Shown piece by piece: positions 10,559 to 19,414 of a stretch of DNA of 64,000 nucleotides. This stretch comes from Fabrea salina (Eukaryota; Ciliophora; Heterotrichea; Heterotrichida; Fabreidae). Where the stretch lies: assembly GCA_022984795.1 (NCBI GenBank), contig JALIHJ010000057.1, positions 62,001 through 126,000 of the forward strand. The letters are read 5' to 3'. The notes below the pieces were generated by a model that was not told the DNA's origin, ran no database searches, and worked only from the letters and a program-made list of their open reading frames with translations. How positions within the stretch are numbered: the first letter of the stretch is position 1; every line of letters begins with the position of its first letter. The translations under genes and the position numbers were made by a program.

Positions 10559-11797
10559 ATGAAAACAAACAAGATGCCTAAGTATTTTTCATCTACCGAA
10601 AAAGGAGGCAACGTGGTAGCTAAAGCTTCTAAACTCATCATAGATGTGCCACAGTTCGAAGACGATGAACCAACTGTAAACCTAAACAAAAACTCCCCAT
10701 CTCACTCCAGAGGCACTTTAAAGCACTCCAAAAATCTACTTGACTCCCGACCTTCACGCACTCCAAAATCACCTAAACTCCAAAACTATTCCCGATCTGA
10801 AGAAAACACTCCTAAATCTAAAGCTAACCTGCCCAAACCCCAAGAACCCTTAGTTTCAAAAACTGTTTCGCGTTCTCCATACATATTTAAGGCAAAGGCA
10901 AACATACTCAGTAACAAGTCAACTCCTAAGCTCAAAAAGTCCAGGAACTTAACCTCATCCCCAAACAGGAAGTCCCAAAAAGATGACAAAAAAACCAAAA
11001 GCAAACCCCCCACACCCAAAAACCCCAGAACTCCACTTACCTCAGTAGTCACAAAAGTAGCTTACAGAGAGCACCCCACTGAAGACAAAAGCGAAGCTAT
11101 ATACAGAGAGCACCTTTTCTCTACCTTCCAAGCAATGAAGATTGTAAAGGACTTGCCAGAAGTAGACCGAATTCAACTAAGGGAAAAAAGACTCAACGTG
11201 CCCAGGAGAAAAGGCTACGAAACCAAAAAAACACTAGTATTTGACCTAGACGAAACCCTGGTGCACTGTTGTGACGACATAGAAACTGAAAACCCTGACG
11301 TTATTTTGCCAATAACTTTTCCCACAGGAGAAGTAGTTGAAGCTGGAATTAACATCAGACCCAACGTTTACCAGTGCTTGAGGGAAGCGAGTAAGGACTT
11401 TGAAGTCTTTGTGTTCACAGCTTCCCACCAGTGCTACGCTGATGTAGTTCTAGACTACTTAGACCCACAACAAAAGTACATACATCAGCGCTTCTACAGA
11501 GAAAATTGCGTTTACGTAGATGGAGTGTACATAAAAGACCTGAGGATCTTTGGGAACCGCAAACTCTCAGAAATAGTTATAGTAGACAACGCAGCTTACT
11601 CGTTTGCTTACCAACTGGACAACGGAATCCCTATAATATCCTGGCATAACGACTACTTCGACAAGGAGTTACTCAACCTGCTTGACTACTTAAAAGCCAT
11701 CGAAGTAGCTGAGGACGTAAGAGACGTTAACCGGGACACATTCCACTTGCGGACTTTTTACGAAGACTACATCCAAGAGTTCCTGGCAGTTGGTTAA
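10559..11797 (+). CDS. SCP/CTDSPL2-like protein phosphatase (FCP1-homology domain)
   Basis: The N-terminal 200 residues are basic and low in complexity (Lys/Pro/Ser-rich), probably disordered. The FCP1-homology (NIF) catalytic domain follows, about residues 220-400. The nucleophile motif is DLDETLVH, the DXDXT signature of the HAD superfamily. VFTASHQCYADVVLD and VDNAAYSFAYQLDNGIPI are typical of the CTD small phosphatase and Dullard group. Members dephosphorylate Ser/Thr on RNA polymerase II CTD, SMADs or other targets. The substrate here is unknown. The order of a long basic tail before the domain best matches CTDSPL2. All catalytic residues look intact. Confidence 0.9.
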   Translation: MKTNKMPKYFSSTEKGGNVVAKASKLIIDVPQFEDDEPTVNLNKNSPSHSRGTLKHSKNLLDSRPSRTPKSPKLQNYSRSEENTPKSKANLPKPQEPLVSKTVSRSPYIFKAKANILSNKSTPKLKKSRNLTSSPNRKSQKDDKKTKSKPPTPKNPRTPLTSVVTKVAYREHPTEDKSEAIYREHLFSTFQAMKIVKDLPEVDRIQLREKRLNVPRRKGYETKKTLVFDLDETLVHCCDDIETENPDVILPITFPTGEVVEAGINIRPNVYQCLREASKDFEVFVFTASHQCYADVVLDYLDPQQKYIHQRFYRENCVYVDGVYIKDLRIFGNRKLSEIVIVDNAAYSFAYQLDNGIPIISWHNDYFDKELLNLLDYLKAIEVAEDVRDVNRDTFHLRTFYEDYIQEFLAVG

Positions 11798-11826
11798 TTA
11801 GTGTAACTTAGGTAAAGAAGACTTAC

Positions 11827-12654
11827 TTAAGAAATAGGAATGTTGAGTAGGTTATTTTGGCCGCCTGGCAGGTAAGTAACATTTGGAGTCTTGGCAAGTG
11901 TAGCTGCGATGTTCTTGGCTGCTTCGATTCTTCTGATCTCGAGTAAACCTGTTCCGTGAGTTTTGATGGCTTCTGAAATCATTTTGGCAGCTTCGGCTTC
12001 TCCTTCAGCTCTGATGATAGCAGCCTTTCTTTCTTGTTCTCTTTGCATGACTAAGAACTTAGCTCTTTCAGCGTCTTGCTGGGCCACTTGTTTCTGTTCA
12101 CAAGCTGCTGTGAATTCAGGGCCGAAGTTCAAGTGGGTGATGGCTACGTCTTCCAGGATGATGTGGAACTCGTTTGCTCTTTGAGTCAAACGTTCACGGA
12201 TTTCCCTGGAGACCTGTTCTCTCTGAGTTAGTAACTGCTCTGCGTTGTACTGGGCCACTATGGACTTTAAAACCTCGTTTCCAATACTTGGCAGCACACG
12301 CTCGTCGTAGTCACTTCCGAGATTCAAGTAAATAGAAGGCAAAAACTCTGTGTCAGGGCGGTAAAGGAACCTAAGGTCGATGTTGACCATCTGGAGGTCT
12401 TTGGTTCCAGTTTTGGAGTTGATAGTTTTAGGCGTGGTTCTGATGTCGAAGTACACAGGCCACTGGATAAGAGGAAGCACTCCATGGATTCCTTCTCCGT
12501 AGACGTCAGGCTTGATACCTTTGAACCTGTCGAAAACCAGTGCTCGTTCGCCTCCGTCTACGAAATACAGTGCTTTGTTGATTATGATGCCTCCTAGAGT
12601 GACACCTGCGCCTGCAAGACCTACAGTGTTAATCAATTTCTCTGCCCAAGACAT
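11827..12654 (-). CDS. PHB1: Prohibitin (PHB1-type)
   Basis: This is a mitochondrial inner-membrane scaffold that forms rings with PHB2 and controls m-AAA protease and cristae. I chose the start at MSWAEKLINT (12654), because an upstream in-frame ATG would overlap the V-ATPase D gene and adds a non-family tail. Visible features are an N-terminal hydrophobic anchor, the SPFH domain (ERALVFDRFKGIKPDVYGEG) and a coiled coil rich in Glu/Ala (AERAKFLVMQREQERKAAI). The end has TYLPGGQNN, very like PHB1. The 275 residues are the usual length. It is last in a minus-strand head-to-tail run, 16 nt after V-ATPase D. Confidence 0.95.
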   Translation of the reverse strand: MSWAEKLINTVGLAGAGVTLGGIIINKALYFVDGGERALVFDRFKGIKPDVYGEGIHGVLPLIQWPVYFDIRTTPKTINSKTGTKDLQMVNIDLRFLYRPDTEFLPSIYLNLGSDYDERVLPSIGNEVLKSIVAQYNAEQLLTQREQVSREIRERLTQRANEFHIILEDVAITHLNFGPEFTAACEQKQVAQQDAERAKFLVMQREQERKAAIIRAEGEAEAAKMISEAIKTHGTGLLEIRRIEAAKNIAATLAKTPNVTYLPGGQNNLLNIPIS

Positions 12655-12670
12655 ATTTATTACCACTGTC

Positions 12671-13405
12671 TTAAAATATAATGTCTTCGTCTCTTTGTTC
12701 TTCTCCAAAAGCTAACTCCGAGGGGACTTCTTCAGCTCCTTCTTTTTCTCTCTGAACTCTTTCTTTTTCGAGGTGCTTTTGTTTGGTTTCCCTTACTTTT
12801 TTGAGTCTGAAGTAGTTTTCTCGGTCTTGTTCGTCAAGTTCTCGTTTGATGTACTCAATAAACCCTTCGATTCTAGGAATCACTACGTTTTCTAAGGCGT
12901 TGACTCTTCGGCTGGTTACTTTGATTACTTCGTCTAGAGTCACGAAGGAAGTCTGCAGACCAGCTATTTTTATAAGCAGTCTCAGTAGGTTCAGGAACTT
13001 CTCTCTGCACTTCTGGATTGATGCTCCTCCGCCTGAGATCCCTAGTTGCTTAGTAGCGTCGTCGCCTTGTTCTTGCTTCGAGTGGAACACTGGCAAGTAC
13101 ACTCCAGCCACGTTGGTCTGTCCCATGCCTACTTTGAGTCCTGCGCGCTTCACAGTTTCTCCTAGGACGCGTCCGAAGTCGCCTGCTCCCCACTGTGCTT
13201 CGGCTAGGGCGAACAAGGCTTCGTTCATGTCTTCTCCCATAGACTTTTTGGTGTTTAGGAGTTCATGCAAAATCTCTCTGAACCTTTTTTTGAGTCCGTC
13301 TAGTTTTTTCTTGAGGAGGTCGTATCCTTTCTTGGCTCCTACTAGTTTGCCTTTCCACATGTGCAGTTGGGCCCTGCTTGGTAGTACTCTTTGAGAAGTA
13401 GCCAT
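12671..13405 (-). CDS. ATP6V1D: V-type ATPase subunit D
   Basis: This is the central-stalk rotor subunit of the V1 sector, coupling ATP hydrolysis to proton pumping in acidic compartments. The 244 residues match the family length. The start MATSQRVLPSRAQL and the following helix LKKKLDGLKKRFREI are diagnostic. So is the C-terminal block RRVNALENVVIPRIEGFIEYI. The two long antiparallel helices are evident from heptad patterns at both ends. The tail is charged. Its ATG lies 4 nt after the stop of the upstream ankyrin gene. Confidence 0.95.
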   Translation of the reverse strand: MATSQRVLPSRAQLHMWKGKLVGAKKGYDLLKKKLDGLKKRFREILHELLNTKKSMGEDMNEALFALAEAQWGAGDFGRVLGETVKRAGLKVGMGQTNVAGVYLPVFHSKQEQGDDATKQLGISGGGASIQKCREKFLNLLRLLIKIAGLQTSFVTLDEVIKVTSRRVNALENVVIPRIEGFIEYIKRELDEQDRENYFRLKKVRETKQKHLEKERVQREKEGAEEVPSELAFGEEQRDEDIIF

Positions 13406-13409
13406 TTAC

Positions 13410-13979
13410 TTACAAGAATTCTACTGTCAGTCTGAAAATACTTTCTGGCAGTTGCTTTAAGAGTTTGCCTTTGGCTCTGCCCCAGACAAGGGCTTTGCGT
13501 TCTTGCCAGTTGACTGCTTTGGAAATAACTTCTTTGGTGAGTGGGTCTTTGGAGTACTCCCAGGCTTGTTTTCCGTTTAAGTCTTTTAGCCAAAGGGCTT
13601 CGAAGTCTTCTTTTAAGAAGAGTTTTAGAGTTTGGGTTTGGTTTCCTTTTACTGAAAGGTGCATTGGGTACTGTCTTCTTTCGTTGCGCATTCTAAGGGA
13701 AGCCCCTGCTTCCATGAGTAACTTTGCTATGAACAGATTGCCTAGAATTGCAGCTTGGTGTAAAGCTGTGTTTCCGCCTGAGTTGGTAGTGTTGGGGTTT
13801 GCTTGGTAACTTAAGAGTACTTTAACTACTTCTGAGTGATTATGCTGTGTAGCTTGGTATAAGGCACAGTCCCATTTCTTGCCTTTAAAATTAGGGTCTG
13901 TTCCAGCTTTTAAAAAGCACTCTACTACACTTGCTTGGCCTTTTTGTGCTGCTTTCAGTATTGGAGGCATTTCTTCCAT
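13410..13979 (-). CDS. Small ankyrin-repeat protein
   Basis: The 189 residues carry about four ankyrin repeats in the first 130 residues (PPILKAAQKGQASVVECFL; GGNTALHQAAILGNLFIAKLL). A short charged C-terminus ends in hydrophobic residues. There is no catalytic domain or membrane segment, so it is probably a soluble adaptor. The partner is unknown. It sits between fumarase (14 nt upstream) and V-ATPase D (4 nt downstream) on the same strand. Confidence 0.85.
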   Translation of the reverse strand: MEEMPPILKAAQKGQASVVECFLKAGTDPNFKGKKWDCALYQATQHNHSEVVKVLLSYQANPNTTNSGGNTALHQAAILGNLFIAKLLMEAGASLRMRNERRQYPMHLSVKGNQTQTLKLFLKEDFEALWLKDLNGKQAWEYSKDPLTKEVISKAVNWQERKALVWGRAKGKLLKQLPESIFRLTVEFL

Positions 13980-13993
13980 AGTTTATAGCTTAG

Positions 13994-15376
13994 TTAATTG
14001 GGTCCTAGCATGCTTTCAGGTTTCACAATAGAGTCGAACTGGTCTTCTGAAAGTAACTCTAGGCTCACTGCTGCTTGTTTGAGCGTAAGACCTTCTTTGT
14101 GGGCTTTTTTAGCTATAGCTGCTGAGTTGTCGTACCCAATGTGTGGGTTCAAGCAAGTCACCAGCATAAGACTCTCGTTTAAGTGACTTTGGATTCTGGA
14201 GTAGTTGGGCTGAATCCCTTGCAAGCAGTTGTCAGCAAAGCTTTTTACTGAGTCTCCTAAAAGCCTTGCTGAGTGCAGTACGTTCCTGATAACCAGGGGC
14301 TTAAACACATTTAGTTGTAGGTGCCCATTCATCCCTCCTAGTGTTACTGCTAAGTGGTTCCCCATAACTTGGGCACACACCATAGTAAGTGCTTCGCACT
14401 GGGTAGGATTGACTTTTCCAGGCATGATTGAAGACCCTGGCTCGTTTTCAGGCAGAAGTAACTCACCCAGTCCGCACCTAGGTCCTGAGCCCAGTAACCT
14501 TAAGTCATTTCCTAACTTAAACAAAGCACTTGCCAGAGTATTGAAACTCCCACTTAGCTCAACAAGACTGTCATGGCACGAAAGAGCTTCGAACTTGTTG
14601 TCTGCTGAAACAAAAGGGTACCCAGTTTCTTCACTAACAGCTGCTGCAAACTTCCCAGCAAAGCCTTCAAAAGAATTAAGCCCTGTGCCCACTGCTGTGC
14701 CTCCCTGGGCTAAGGAGTAAATGTCCTTCATGTTGTTTTCAATTCTAGAAATGCAGTTTTTAACCTGAGCTGAATAGGCACTTAACTCGTTGCCTAGTGT
14801 TAAAGGAGTGGCGTCTTGCATGTGAGTGCGTCCTATTTTAATAACGTCTTTGAACAACTGAACTTTAGTTTCGATCACTTGGAGTAAGTGTTTTAAGCTA
14901 GGCATTAATACCTGGTTCACTTCTAAGCTAGTAGCAATGTGCATAGCAGTGGGGAAGCTGTCGTTTGAACTCTGGCCCATGTTAACGTGGTCGTTGGGGT
15001 GGACGCTTTTGTCCCCAACAGAGCCTCCTAATAGAGTAATCGCTTTGTTTGCAATGACTTCGTTTACGTTCATGTTAGTTTGAGTGCCAGAGCCAGTTTG
15101 CCAGACCACCAAAGGGAAGTGCTCAGTAAGTTCATCTGCCAAGATTGAGTCACAGGACTGCATTATAGCTCTAGTTATTGAATCAGGCAGTCCGTAGTCT
15201 TTGTTGACTTTAGCAGCGCATTTCTTAAGTATAGCAAAAGCTTTTATAAGAGTTGTGGGCATAGTTTCTTCGCCTATTTTGAAGTTTTGCAGTGAGCGTT
15301 GTGTCTGTGCACCCCAGAGTTTATTGCTAGGCACTTGGATTTCGCCAAAAGTGTCTTTTTCAACTCTGAACTCCAT
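13994..15376 (-). CDS. FH: Fumarate hydratase, class II
   Basis: This enzyme catalyses reversible hydration of fumarate to malate in the TCA cycle. The 460 residues match the class II (FumC) length. The superfamily signature [15 protein letters not shown] is present and includes the catalytic Ser on the mobile loop. [19 protein letters not shown] and [10 protein letters not shown]-like ([13 protein letters not shown]) blocks form the active site. It starts [13 protein letters not shown], so no mitochondrial presequence is visible. The protein may be cytosolic or use an internal signal. It is fully open without an intron. Confidence 0.97.
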   Translation of the reverse strand: MEFRVEKDTFGEIQVPSNKLWGAQTQRSLQNFKIGEETMPTTLIKAFAILKKCAAKVNKDYGLPDSITRAIMQSCDSILADELTEHFPLVVWQTGSGTQTNMNVNEVIANKAITLLGGSVGDKSVHPNDHVNMGQSSNDSFPTAMHIATSLEVNQVLMPSLKHLLQVIETKVQLFKDVIKIGRTHMQDATPLTLGNELSAYSAQVKNCISRIENNMKDIYSLAQGGTAVGTGLNSFEGFAGKFAAAVSEETGYPFVSADNKFEALSCHDSLVELSGSFNTLASALFKLGNDLRLLGSGPRCGLGELLLPENEPGSSIMPGKVNPTQCEALTMVCAQVMGNHLAVTLGGMNGHLQLNVFKPLVIRNVLHSARLLGDSVKSFADNCLQGIQPNYSRIQSHLNESLMLVTCLNPHIGYDNSAAIAKKAHKEGLTLKQAAVSLELLSEDQFDSIVKPESMLGPN

Positions 15377-15380
15377 TATT

Positions 15381-16478
15381 TTAACAATTAAGTTGAAAAA
15401 CTAAGATTCTGGACTCTAGTGGTTCCCAAGGCCTGGGCAAAGCAGGTTCTTCTCGAACTCTGCGGGTTTTAGGGTCTACGTGGAGGGGGAGTCTTATACT
15501 AGTAGGTTCCCGTTTGCACCTTATGTCGTAGTAAACAAGTACTTCTACAGTGTACATAACTTTTATAAGGGGTGAGTGGTTGCTGGAAGGATTCATTTCT
15601 TCAGAGCCAAACTTAAGTTCAGTGGAGTACTCAAAGTCCTTTTCAAAAACAAGACTGGTGCTAGCACTGATCCAAGTAGGCCTGGATATCCTTGACAGAG
15701 TTTTAGTGAGGTTGATGGCTCCGGAGTTAAGGGTAAACTGGACTTGCATCTGGACTTGACCTGTTACGTGGTTAATAGGTGCAGAGCACTGGCTGTTGTC
15801 AGGCTCTAGTTTGTACTTGAGTTCTTGGTCAACTTGACTGTGGGCATCTCCTGCAACTGATAACTTAAAACGCGTTCCTCCTAAGTTGCGCCAGCAACAC
15901 CCTGAAATATGCTCAGTGAGTTCAATGCTTGGAGAAGGCTTGCCTCTGGTGTATTTGTTCCTAACTCCAAATTCCCTAGAGTGAGACAAGTTCAGCTCAG
16001 GTTTACTAGGAACTTCGAGCTTAAGTCCCATTTCGTAACAGATTTGAGCTTTAACTAAGTTACCTTTGGAGTCGTCCCCAGAGTAAAAAAAAGTAGCTGG
16101 AGCAAAGTGAGGCAGCTTAAAAGTAAACGGGTACACGTACTGTCCAGCCTCTAGTCCCTGGGTCCATTCCCCTACGGTGTTATTTAATGCATAAATTTCA
16201 GATGAAGCTTGTTGTTGAGAGGTGTTGCGGGAACCAGGGTCAATAACTATGACTTGCTCATAACCTTTAGAAGTAAAAACTAGTTTAGCAGGAGGTATGT
16301 TGCGAGGCAGGTTCAGTAAAAGTTCTCCCGTGACCTTTTCGCCTGCCACATAGTAGTAACAGTCTAAAGCAATGAACGCCAAAGGCTCAGACTCACCAAG
16401 GGGCCTGGGCGGAGGTTGGGGTTCTTTTTGGGAGTCTAAAGTTTGGCTAGAAACCTTAAGGTCTTTGGTGTTATTCAT
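15381..16478 (-). CDS. Arrestin-fold protein
   Basis: The 365 residues begin with a Pro-rich, disordered stretch and then an arrestin N-domain-like beta sandwich. Its strand pattern [18 protein letters not shown] is typical of alpha-arrestins and Vps26-like proteins. The C-terminal half also looks all-beta. The protein ends in a basic, Pro-containing stretch ([16 protein letters not shown]). Alpha-arrestins act as cargo and ubiquitin-ligase adaptors in endocytosis. That role is inferred from the fold alone. There is no PPxY motif, the usual Nedd4 ligase hook. Its stop is 4 nt before the fumarase start. Confidence 0.7.
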   Translation of the reverse strand: MNNTKDLKVSSQTLDSQKEPQPPPRPLGESEPLAFIALDCYYYVAGEKVTGELLLNLPRNIPPAKLVFTSKGYEQVIVIDPGSRNTSQQQASSEIYALNNTVGEWTQGLEAGQYVYPFTFKLPHFAPATFFYSGDDSKGNLVKAQICYEMGLKLEVPSKPELNLSHSREFGVRNKYTRGKPSPSIELTEHISGCCWRNLGGTRFKLSVAGDAHSQVDQELKYKLEPDNSQCSAPINHVTGQVQMQVQFTLNSGAINLTKTLSRISRPTWISASTSLVFEKDFEYSTELKFGSEEMNPSSNHSPLIKVMYTVEVLVYYDIRCKREPTSIRLPLHVDPKTRRVREEPALPRPWEPLESRILVFQLNC

Positions 16479-16491
16479 TTATTATTCAAGG

Positions 16492-16758
16492 CTAGTTACT
16501 TGTTTTATTATAAGAAGCTTGGACGTACTTAAGTAACTCCGAGCAGTTTTTGTATTGGGTTTCAAGCTTAATGCAGTTGACTTTTGTGCCTTCTTGAATA
16601 GCTTCTTGCTTGCACCTCATGAGTTTGCGCTTAAGAGGACGACAACCTACTCTTAGCAGTTTTTGGTTGATGTTGTAGTTGTCCACTTCTGAAGCTTTCC
16701 ACCATTGGAGTTCTTCGTCTTCTAGCAACCTAAGTGGTACTTACTGAGTTTTGTCCAT
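16492..16758 (-). CDS. Small twin-CX9C protein, two exons
   Basis: The real start is MDKTQ in a 14-nt first exon (16745-16758). A 15-nt intron (16730-16744) joins it to exon 2 (16492-16729), for 83 residues in all. Two helices carry the pairs C-RPLKRKLMR-C and C-IKLETQYKN-C, a perfect twin CX9C (CHCH) pattern. Such proteins are normally oxidised by Mia40 in the mitochondrial intermembrane space. They act in respiratory-chain assembly or as complex I or IV subunits. Which family member this is cannot be told. The start codon faces that of the next gene across a 6-nt palindromic spacer. Confidence 0.75.
16730..16744 (-). other. 15-nt intron
   Basis: The sequence is GTAAGTACCACTTAG on the minus strand, phase 2, after only 14 coding bases. 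Retention gives an immediate in-frame TAA. Confidence 0.88.
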
Positions 16759-16764
16759 TTTAAA
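16759..16764. promoter_or_regulatory. Palindromic 6-nt divergent intergenic spacer
   Basis: The 12-mer CATTTTAAAATG (16756-16767) is a perfect palindrome whose two ends are the start codons of the divergent neighbours. Any core promoter must sit in these bases or inside the two coding regions. Confidence 0.4.
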
Positions 16765-17010
16765 ATGATTTTGACAGTGTTCAGCTCTTTGGCAGGAATA
16801 GGCATGGGCTACTGGTTTGTTAGAAACTACAACTTAGAACAAAGAGAGTACAGCAACGCTGAACTCAAAGCTATGTCTGACAAGTTCACTCAAGAACAAA
16901 AGGGCTCAGCACGACACAGGAAACTTATTTTAACTCAAGAAGAAATCCAAGAGTACGACCCCACTTTCAAGCCTCCAGTGATTCCTAGGTTCGGAGAACC
17001 CGACATCTAA
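16765..17010 (+). CDS. Small single-TM protein of unknown function
   Basis: The 81 residues have one hydrophobic segment at residues 2-19 (ILTVFSSLAGIGMGYWFV), followed by a charged soluble tail. The tail ends in PPVIPRFGEPDI. The layout is typical of small mitochondrial inner-membrane subunits, and its divergent partner is a twin-CX9C protein. Mitochondrial location is inference. No family is recognised. GPN1 begins 7 nt downstream on the same strand. Confidence 0.65.
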   Translation: MILTVFSSLAGIGMGYWFVRNYNLEQREYSNAELKAMSDKFTQEQKGSARHRKLILTQEEIQEYDPTFKPPVIPRFGEPDI

Positions 17011-17017
17011 TAATTAA

Positions 17018-17911
17018 ATGGAATCCAAACCCCACTGTCTGTTGGTACTAGGTATGGCAGGATCGGGCAAAACTACCTTTGTGAGGAAGCTGTACTCTAT
17101 GCTCAAACTGAAAGACGAAAACTTGTTTGCAATCAACTTAGACCCTGCTATCAACAAACTTTCTTTCCCTGCCAACTTAGACATCTGCGACTCCATCAAC
17201 CTCAAAAAACTCATGAAAGACTACTCTTTAGGGCCAAACGGAGCTATAGTTACAGCTTTGAACTTATACTCCACTCAGTTCCACTCTGCAGTTGAAATAG
17301 TATCTCAGAAAGAAGCCCAGTACGTACTCATCGACACTCCTGGCCAAATAGAAACTTTTACTTGGTCAGCTTCTGGAACTATAATCACAGACGCCCTTGC
17401 TTCGGAGTTCCCCACTTCTATAATATACGTAGTTGACACCACTCGGTGCCAGCACCCCAGTGCTTTTATGTCCAACATGCTTTACGCTACTTCTATTTAT
17501 TACAAAACTCGGCTTCCTATTCTGTTGGTTTTCAACAAAACAGACGTGACTTGTGCTGACTTTGCTTTTGACTGGATGAGTGACTTCGAAACCTTTATGG
17601 AAGCTTTGGACTCTGTAAGTGACGAAAGCTACTATGTTAGTTTAAACAGGTCTTTGGCCTTGGTGCTGGACGAGTTTTACTCACAACTGAACAGAGTAGA
17701 TGTGAGTTCGTACACAGGGTTCGGATTTGACCAGTTACTGCCTATGCTGTCTGACTTGAAAAGTGAGTACTTAGAAACTTACTTGCCTGAACTCGAAGCT
17801 AAAAGAAAACACTTACAAAACCAAACACACAACTTGCCACAAACTCCCCAAGAAGACTTAACTCCTATAAAGCAACTCATGGAACAACTGAACTTAAACA
17901 AAAATAACTAA
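17018..17911 (+). CDS. GPN1: GPN-loop GTPase 1
   Basis: GPN1/Npa3 is needed for assembly and nuclear import of RNA polymerase II. The P-loop is GMAGSGKTT at residues 12-20. The GPN insertion LGPNGAI follows near residue 70. G3 is IDTPGQIE. FTWSASGTIITDALASEFPT is the stretch that separates GPN1 from GPN2 and GPN3. G4 is FNKTD. The C-terminus is short and polar. It converges with the TIP41 gene: the stops overlap by 4 nt (17908-17911). Confidence 0.93.
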   Translation: MESKPHCLLVLGMAGSGKTTFVRKLYSMLKLKDENLFAINLDPAINKLSFPANLDICDSINLKKLMKDYSLGPNGAIVTALNLYSTQFHSAVEIVSQKEAQYVLIDTPGQIETFTWSASGTIITDALASEFPTSIIYVVDTTRCQHPSAFMSNMLYATSIYYKTRLPILLVFNKTDVTCADFAFDWMSDFETFMEALDSVSDESYYVSLNRSLALVLDEFYSQLNRVDVSSYTGFGFDQLLPMLSDLKSEYLETYLPELEAKRKHLQNQTHNLPQTPQEDLTPIKQLMEQLNLNKNN

Positions 17912-18738
17912 AAGCTTATTACGTCTTTGAAGCTTGCTTGCAGGTTAAGGTACTCAAACACCATGTCACTTTGTCGGGGGTCTATAGCCCACTGAGGCGA
18001 AAACACAAACCCAGCTTTAGTGAGTTCTTCGTAAGTAGCCTCTCTGTGCTGGAACTCCCTCAGGACTTCTCTTTCGCCGTAAGAGTGGAATATCCTGGTG
18101 TCAAGCACCCTGACCATCACATGGTCCACCCTTACGTAAGAACGCAGCAAAGCGTACCAGCAGTCCTCCATAGCTCTCACTCGCAAGTGGCACTTGGACT
18201 GCCCGTTGTCGTCTAATTCGTCTTCGTAAAATATAACTTCAGAAGCCCACAGAATAGGGTTGTCTTGGCCTAGTCTGTGCACTGGAATGCTTTGGTGACT
18301 AGGTAGTAGAGTTGCTCCTTGGACCGAGCCTTTGTAAGGAGTGCAGTAAGTCCAGTCACTCTTGGTGTTAACTACTTCAGGAACAACATGTTCAGTGCCA
18401 GGTTCATGGAATGCTCCATGCTTAGGCACAGTTTTGTTTTCCCAGTGCTGGTGGTGAGCTACTTTCACAGACACAGGGAGCACGTTAATGTGGTCTCCTT
18501 TGAGTTCGCCTTGAGTGTAGATTCTTCTTCTCTGTTCTTCAAAGTTGCACAGCCGTAGGGCGTCCGCAGCATTGAAGCTGTAGACAAACTCGTCTGAACT
18601 AAAAGAAGCGTAACTGTCTCCAAAGACCAAGTCTGGAACCTTAGAGTTAACTTCTTTTTCCAAGGCTTCAAGTCGGTCACTAGGCAGCATTGGGGACTGG
18701 TAAGTCTTGAGTTTAAAGGAACCTGCAGTGAATTCCAT
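17908..18738 (-). CDS. TIPRL: TIP41-like PP2A regulator
   Basis: TIP41/TIPRL binds type 2A phosphatase catalytic subunits and works with Tap42/alpha4 in TOR signalling. I placed the start at MEFTAGSFKL (18738), because a longer frame would run through the COQ9 start. Family blocks are LVFGDSYASF, FNAADALRL, SDWTYCTPYKGSVQG, PILWASEVIFYEDELDDNG, LRVRAMEDCWYALLRSYVRVD and the late REVLREFQHREATYEEL. The 276 residues are the usual length. Its ATG is 5 nt from the divergent COQ9 ATG. Confidence 0.92.
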   Translation of the reverse strand: MEFTAGSFKLKTYQSPMLPSDRLEALEKEVNSKVPDLVFGDSYASFSSDEFVYSFNAADALRLCNFEEQRRRIYTQGELKGDHINVLPVSVKVAHHQHWENKTVPKHGAFHEPGTEHVVPEVVNTKSDWTYCTPYKGSVQGATLLPSHQSIPVHRLGQDNPILWASEVIFYEDELDDNGQSKCHLRVRAMEDCWYALLRSYVRVDHVMVRVLDTRIFHSYGEREVLREFQHREATYEELTKAGFVFSPQWAIDPRQSDMVFEYLNLQASFKDVISF

Positions 18739-18743
18739 AATAA

Positions 18744-19397
18744 ATGGCAGCACGTGACAAAGTAATCCAAACCGCAAAAGAACTAGTCAAAAAAGTAGGC
18801 TGGAGCGACCAAATGCTTGTGAGTGCAGCAACTCAAAATGGCTACTCACCAGTAAAGTTTACTTAGGCAATGGGAAGAGCTTTGTTTCCAAACGGGCCTA
18901 TTGAAATAGCTGAGTTACTGATGAAGGAGTGGGAAGACCAGCTCTCAGTGGACGTGAAGCTAGAAGAACTCGAAAACAAACAACTGGACGAGCAAGTTTT
19001 TTACGTGCTTCAAAAAAGACTTTCTTACGAAATTCCTTACTTGCCTAACTGGGAACAAGCTATGAAGTTGGGTTTGTTGCCTCCTAACGTTTCGACAGTA
19101 TACAACCGTTTGTTTTCGACCATGAACACAGTGTGGGACATGGTGGGTGACAAGTCAGAAGGAGTAATGGCTACTTAGAACATTTGGTATTACAAGCGAT
19201 TTATTGTGGGGCAAATCTTTGTAGCTACTGAAACCTTTATGGTGAGGGATGCCTCTAGCAACTTTGAAGGCACTTGGGACTTCCTTCACCAACAAATTGA
19301 AAACAAAACCTTTGAAGATGCTACAGAAACTCTTAGTTTGTACTCAACTTACGGCAACTTGGGTTATAAGTTCCTTGCAAACTACTTTAAAAGTTAA
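18744..19397 (+). CDS. COQ9: Ubiquinone biosynthesis protein COQ9, three exons
   Basis: COQ9 is a lipid-binding, TetR-fold helper that presents the ubiquinone precursor to COQ7 in the mitochondrial CoQ synthome. The exons are 18744-18851, 18867-19163 and 19179-19397, joined by two 15-nt introns and giving 207 residues. Family blocks are the N-terminal VGWSDQMLVSAATQNGYSPA, the ALFPNGPIEIAEL strip, and NIWYYKRFIVGQIFVATETF with DFLHQQIEN near the C-terminus. The hydrophobic C-terminal helix is membrane-active in human COQ9. There is no clear presequence: the first residues (MAARDKVIQTAKELVKK) already belong to the domain. Confidence 0.9.
18852..18866 (+). other. 15-nt intron
   Basis: GTAAAGTTTACTTAG, phase 0. 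The terminal TAG is the in-frame stop on retention. Confidence 0.92.
19164..19178 (+). other. 15-nt intron
   Basis: GTAATGGCTACTTAG, phase 0, ending in an in-frame TAG. Removing it joins the two halves of the COQ9 domain. Confidence 0.92.
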
Positions 19398-19414
19398 GAT
19401 AATAGGGGGTCATA

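Noticed and set aside
12655-12708. Longer N-terminus for prohibitin starting at 12708
   Set aside because: It overlaps the V-ATPase D coding end and adds a Lys/Thr-rich tail absent from the family; MSWAEKL gives the normal length.
14229-14720. Antisense frame of 163 aa in fumarase
   Set aside because: The fumarase frame is complete with all motifs; the opposite frame has no known domain.
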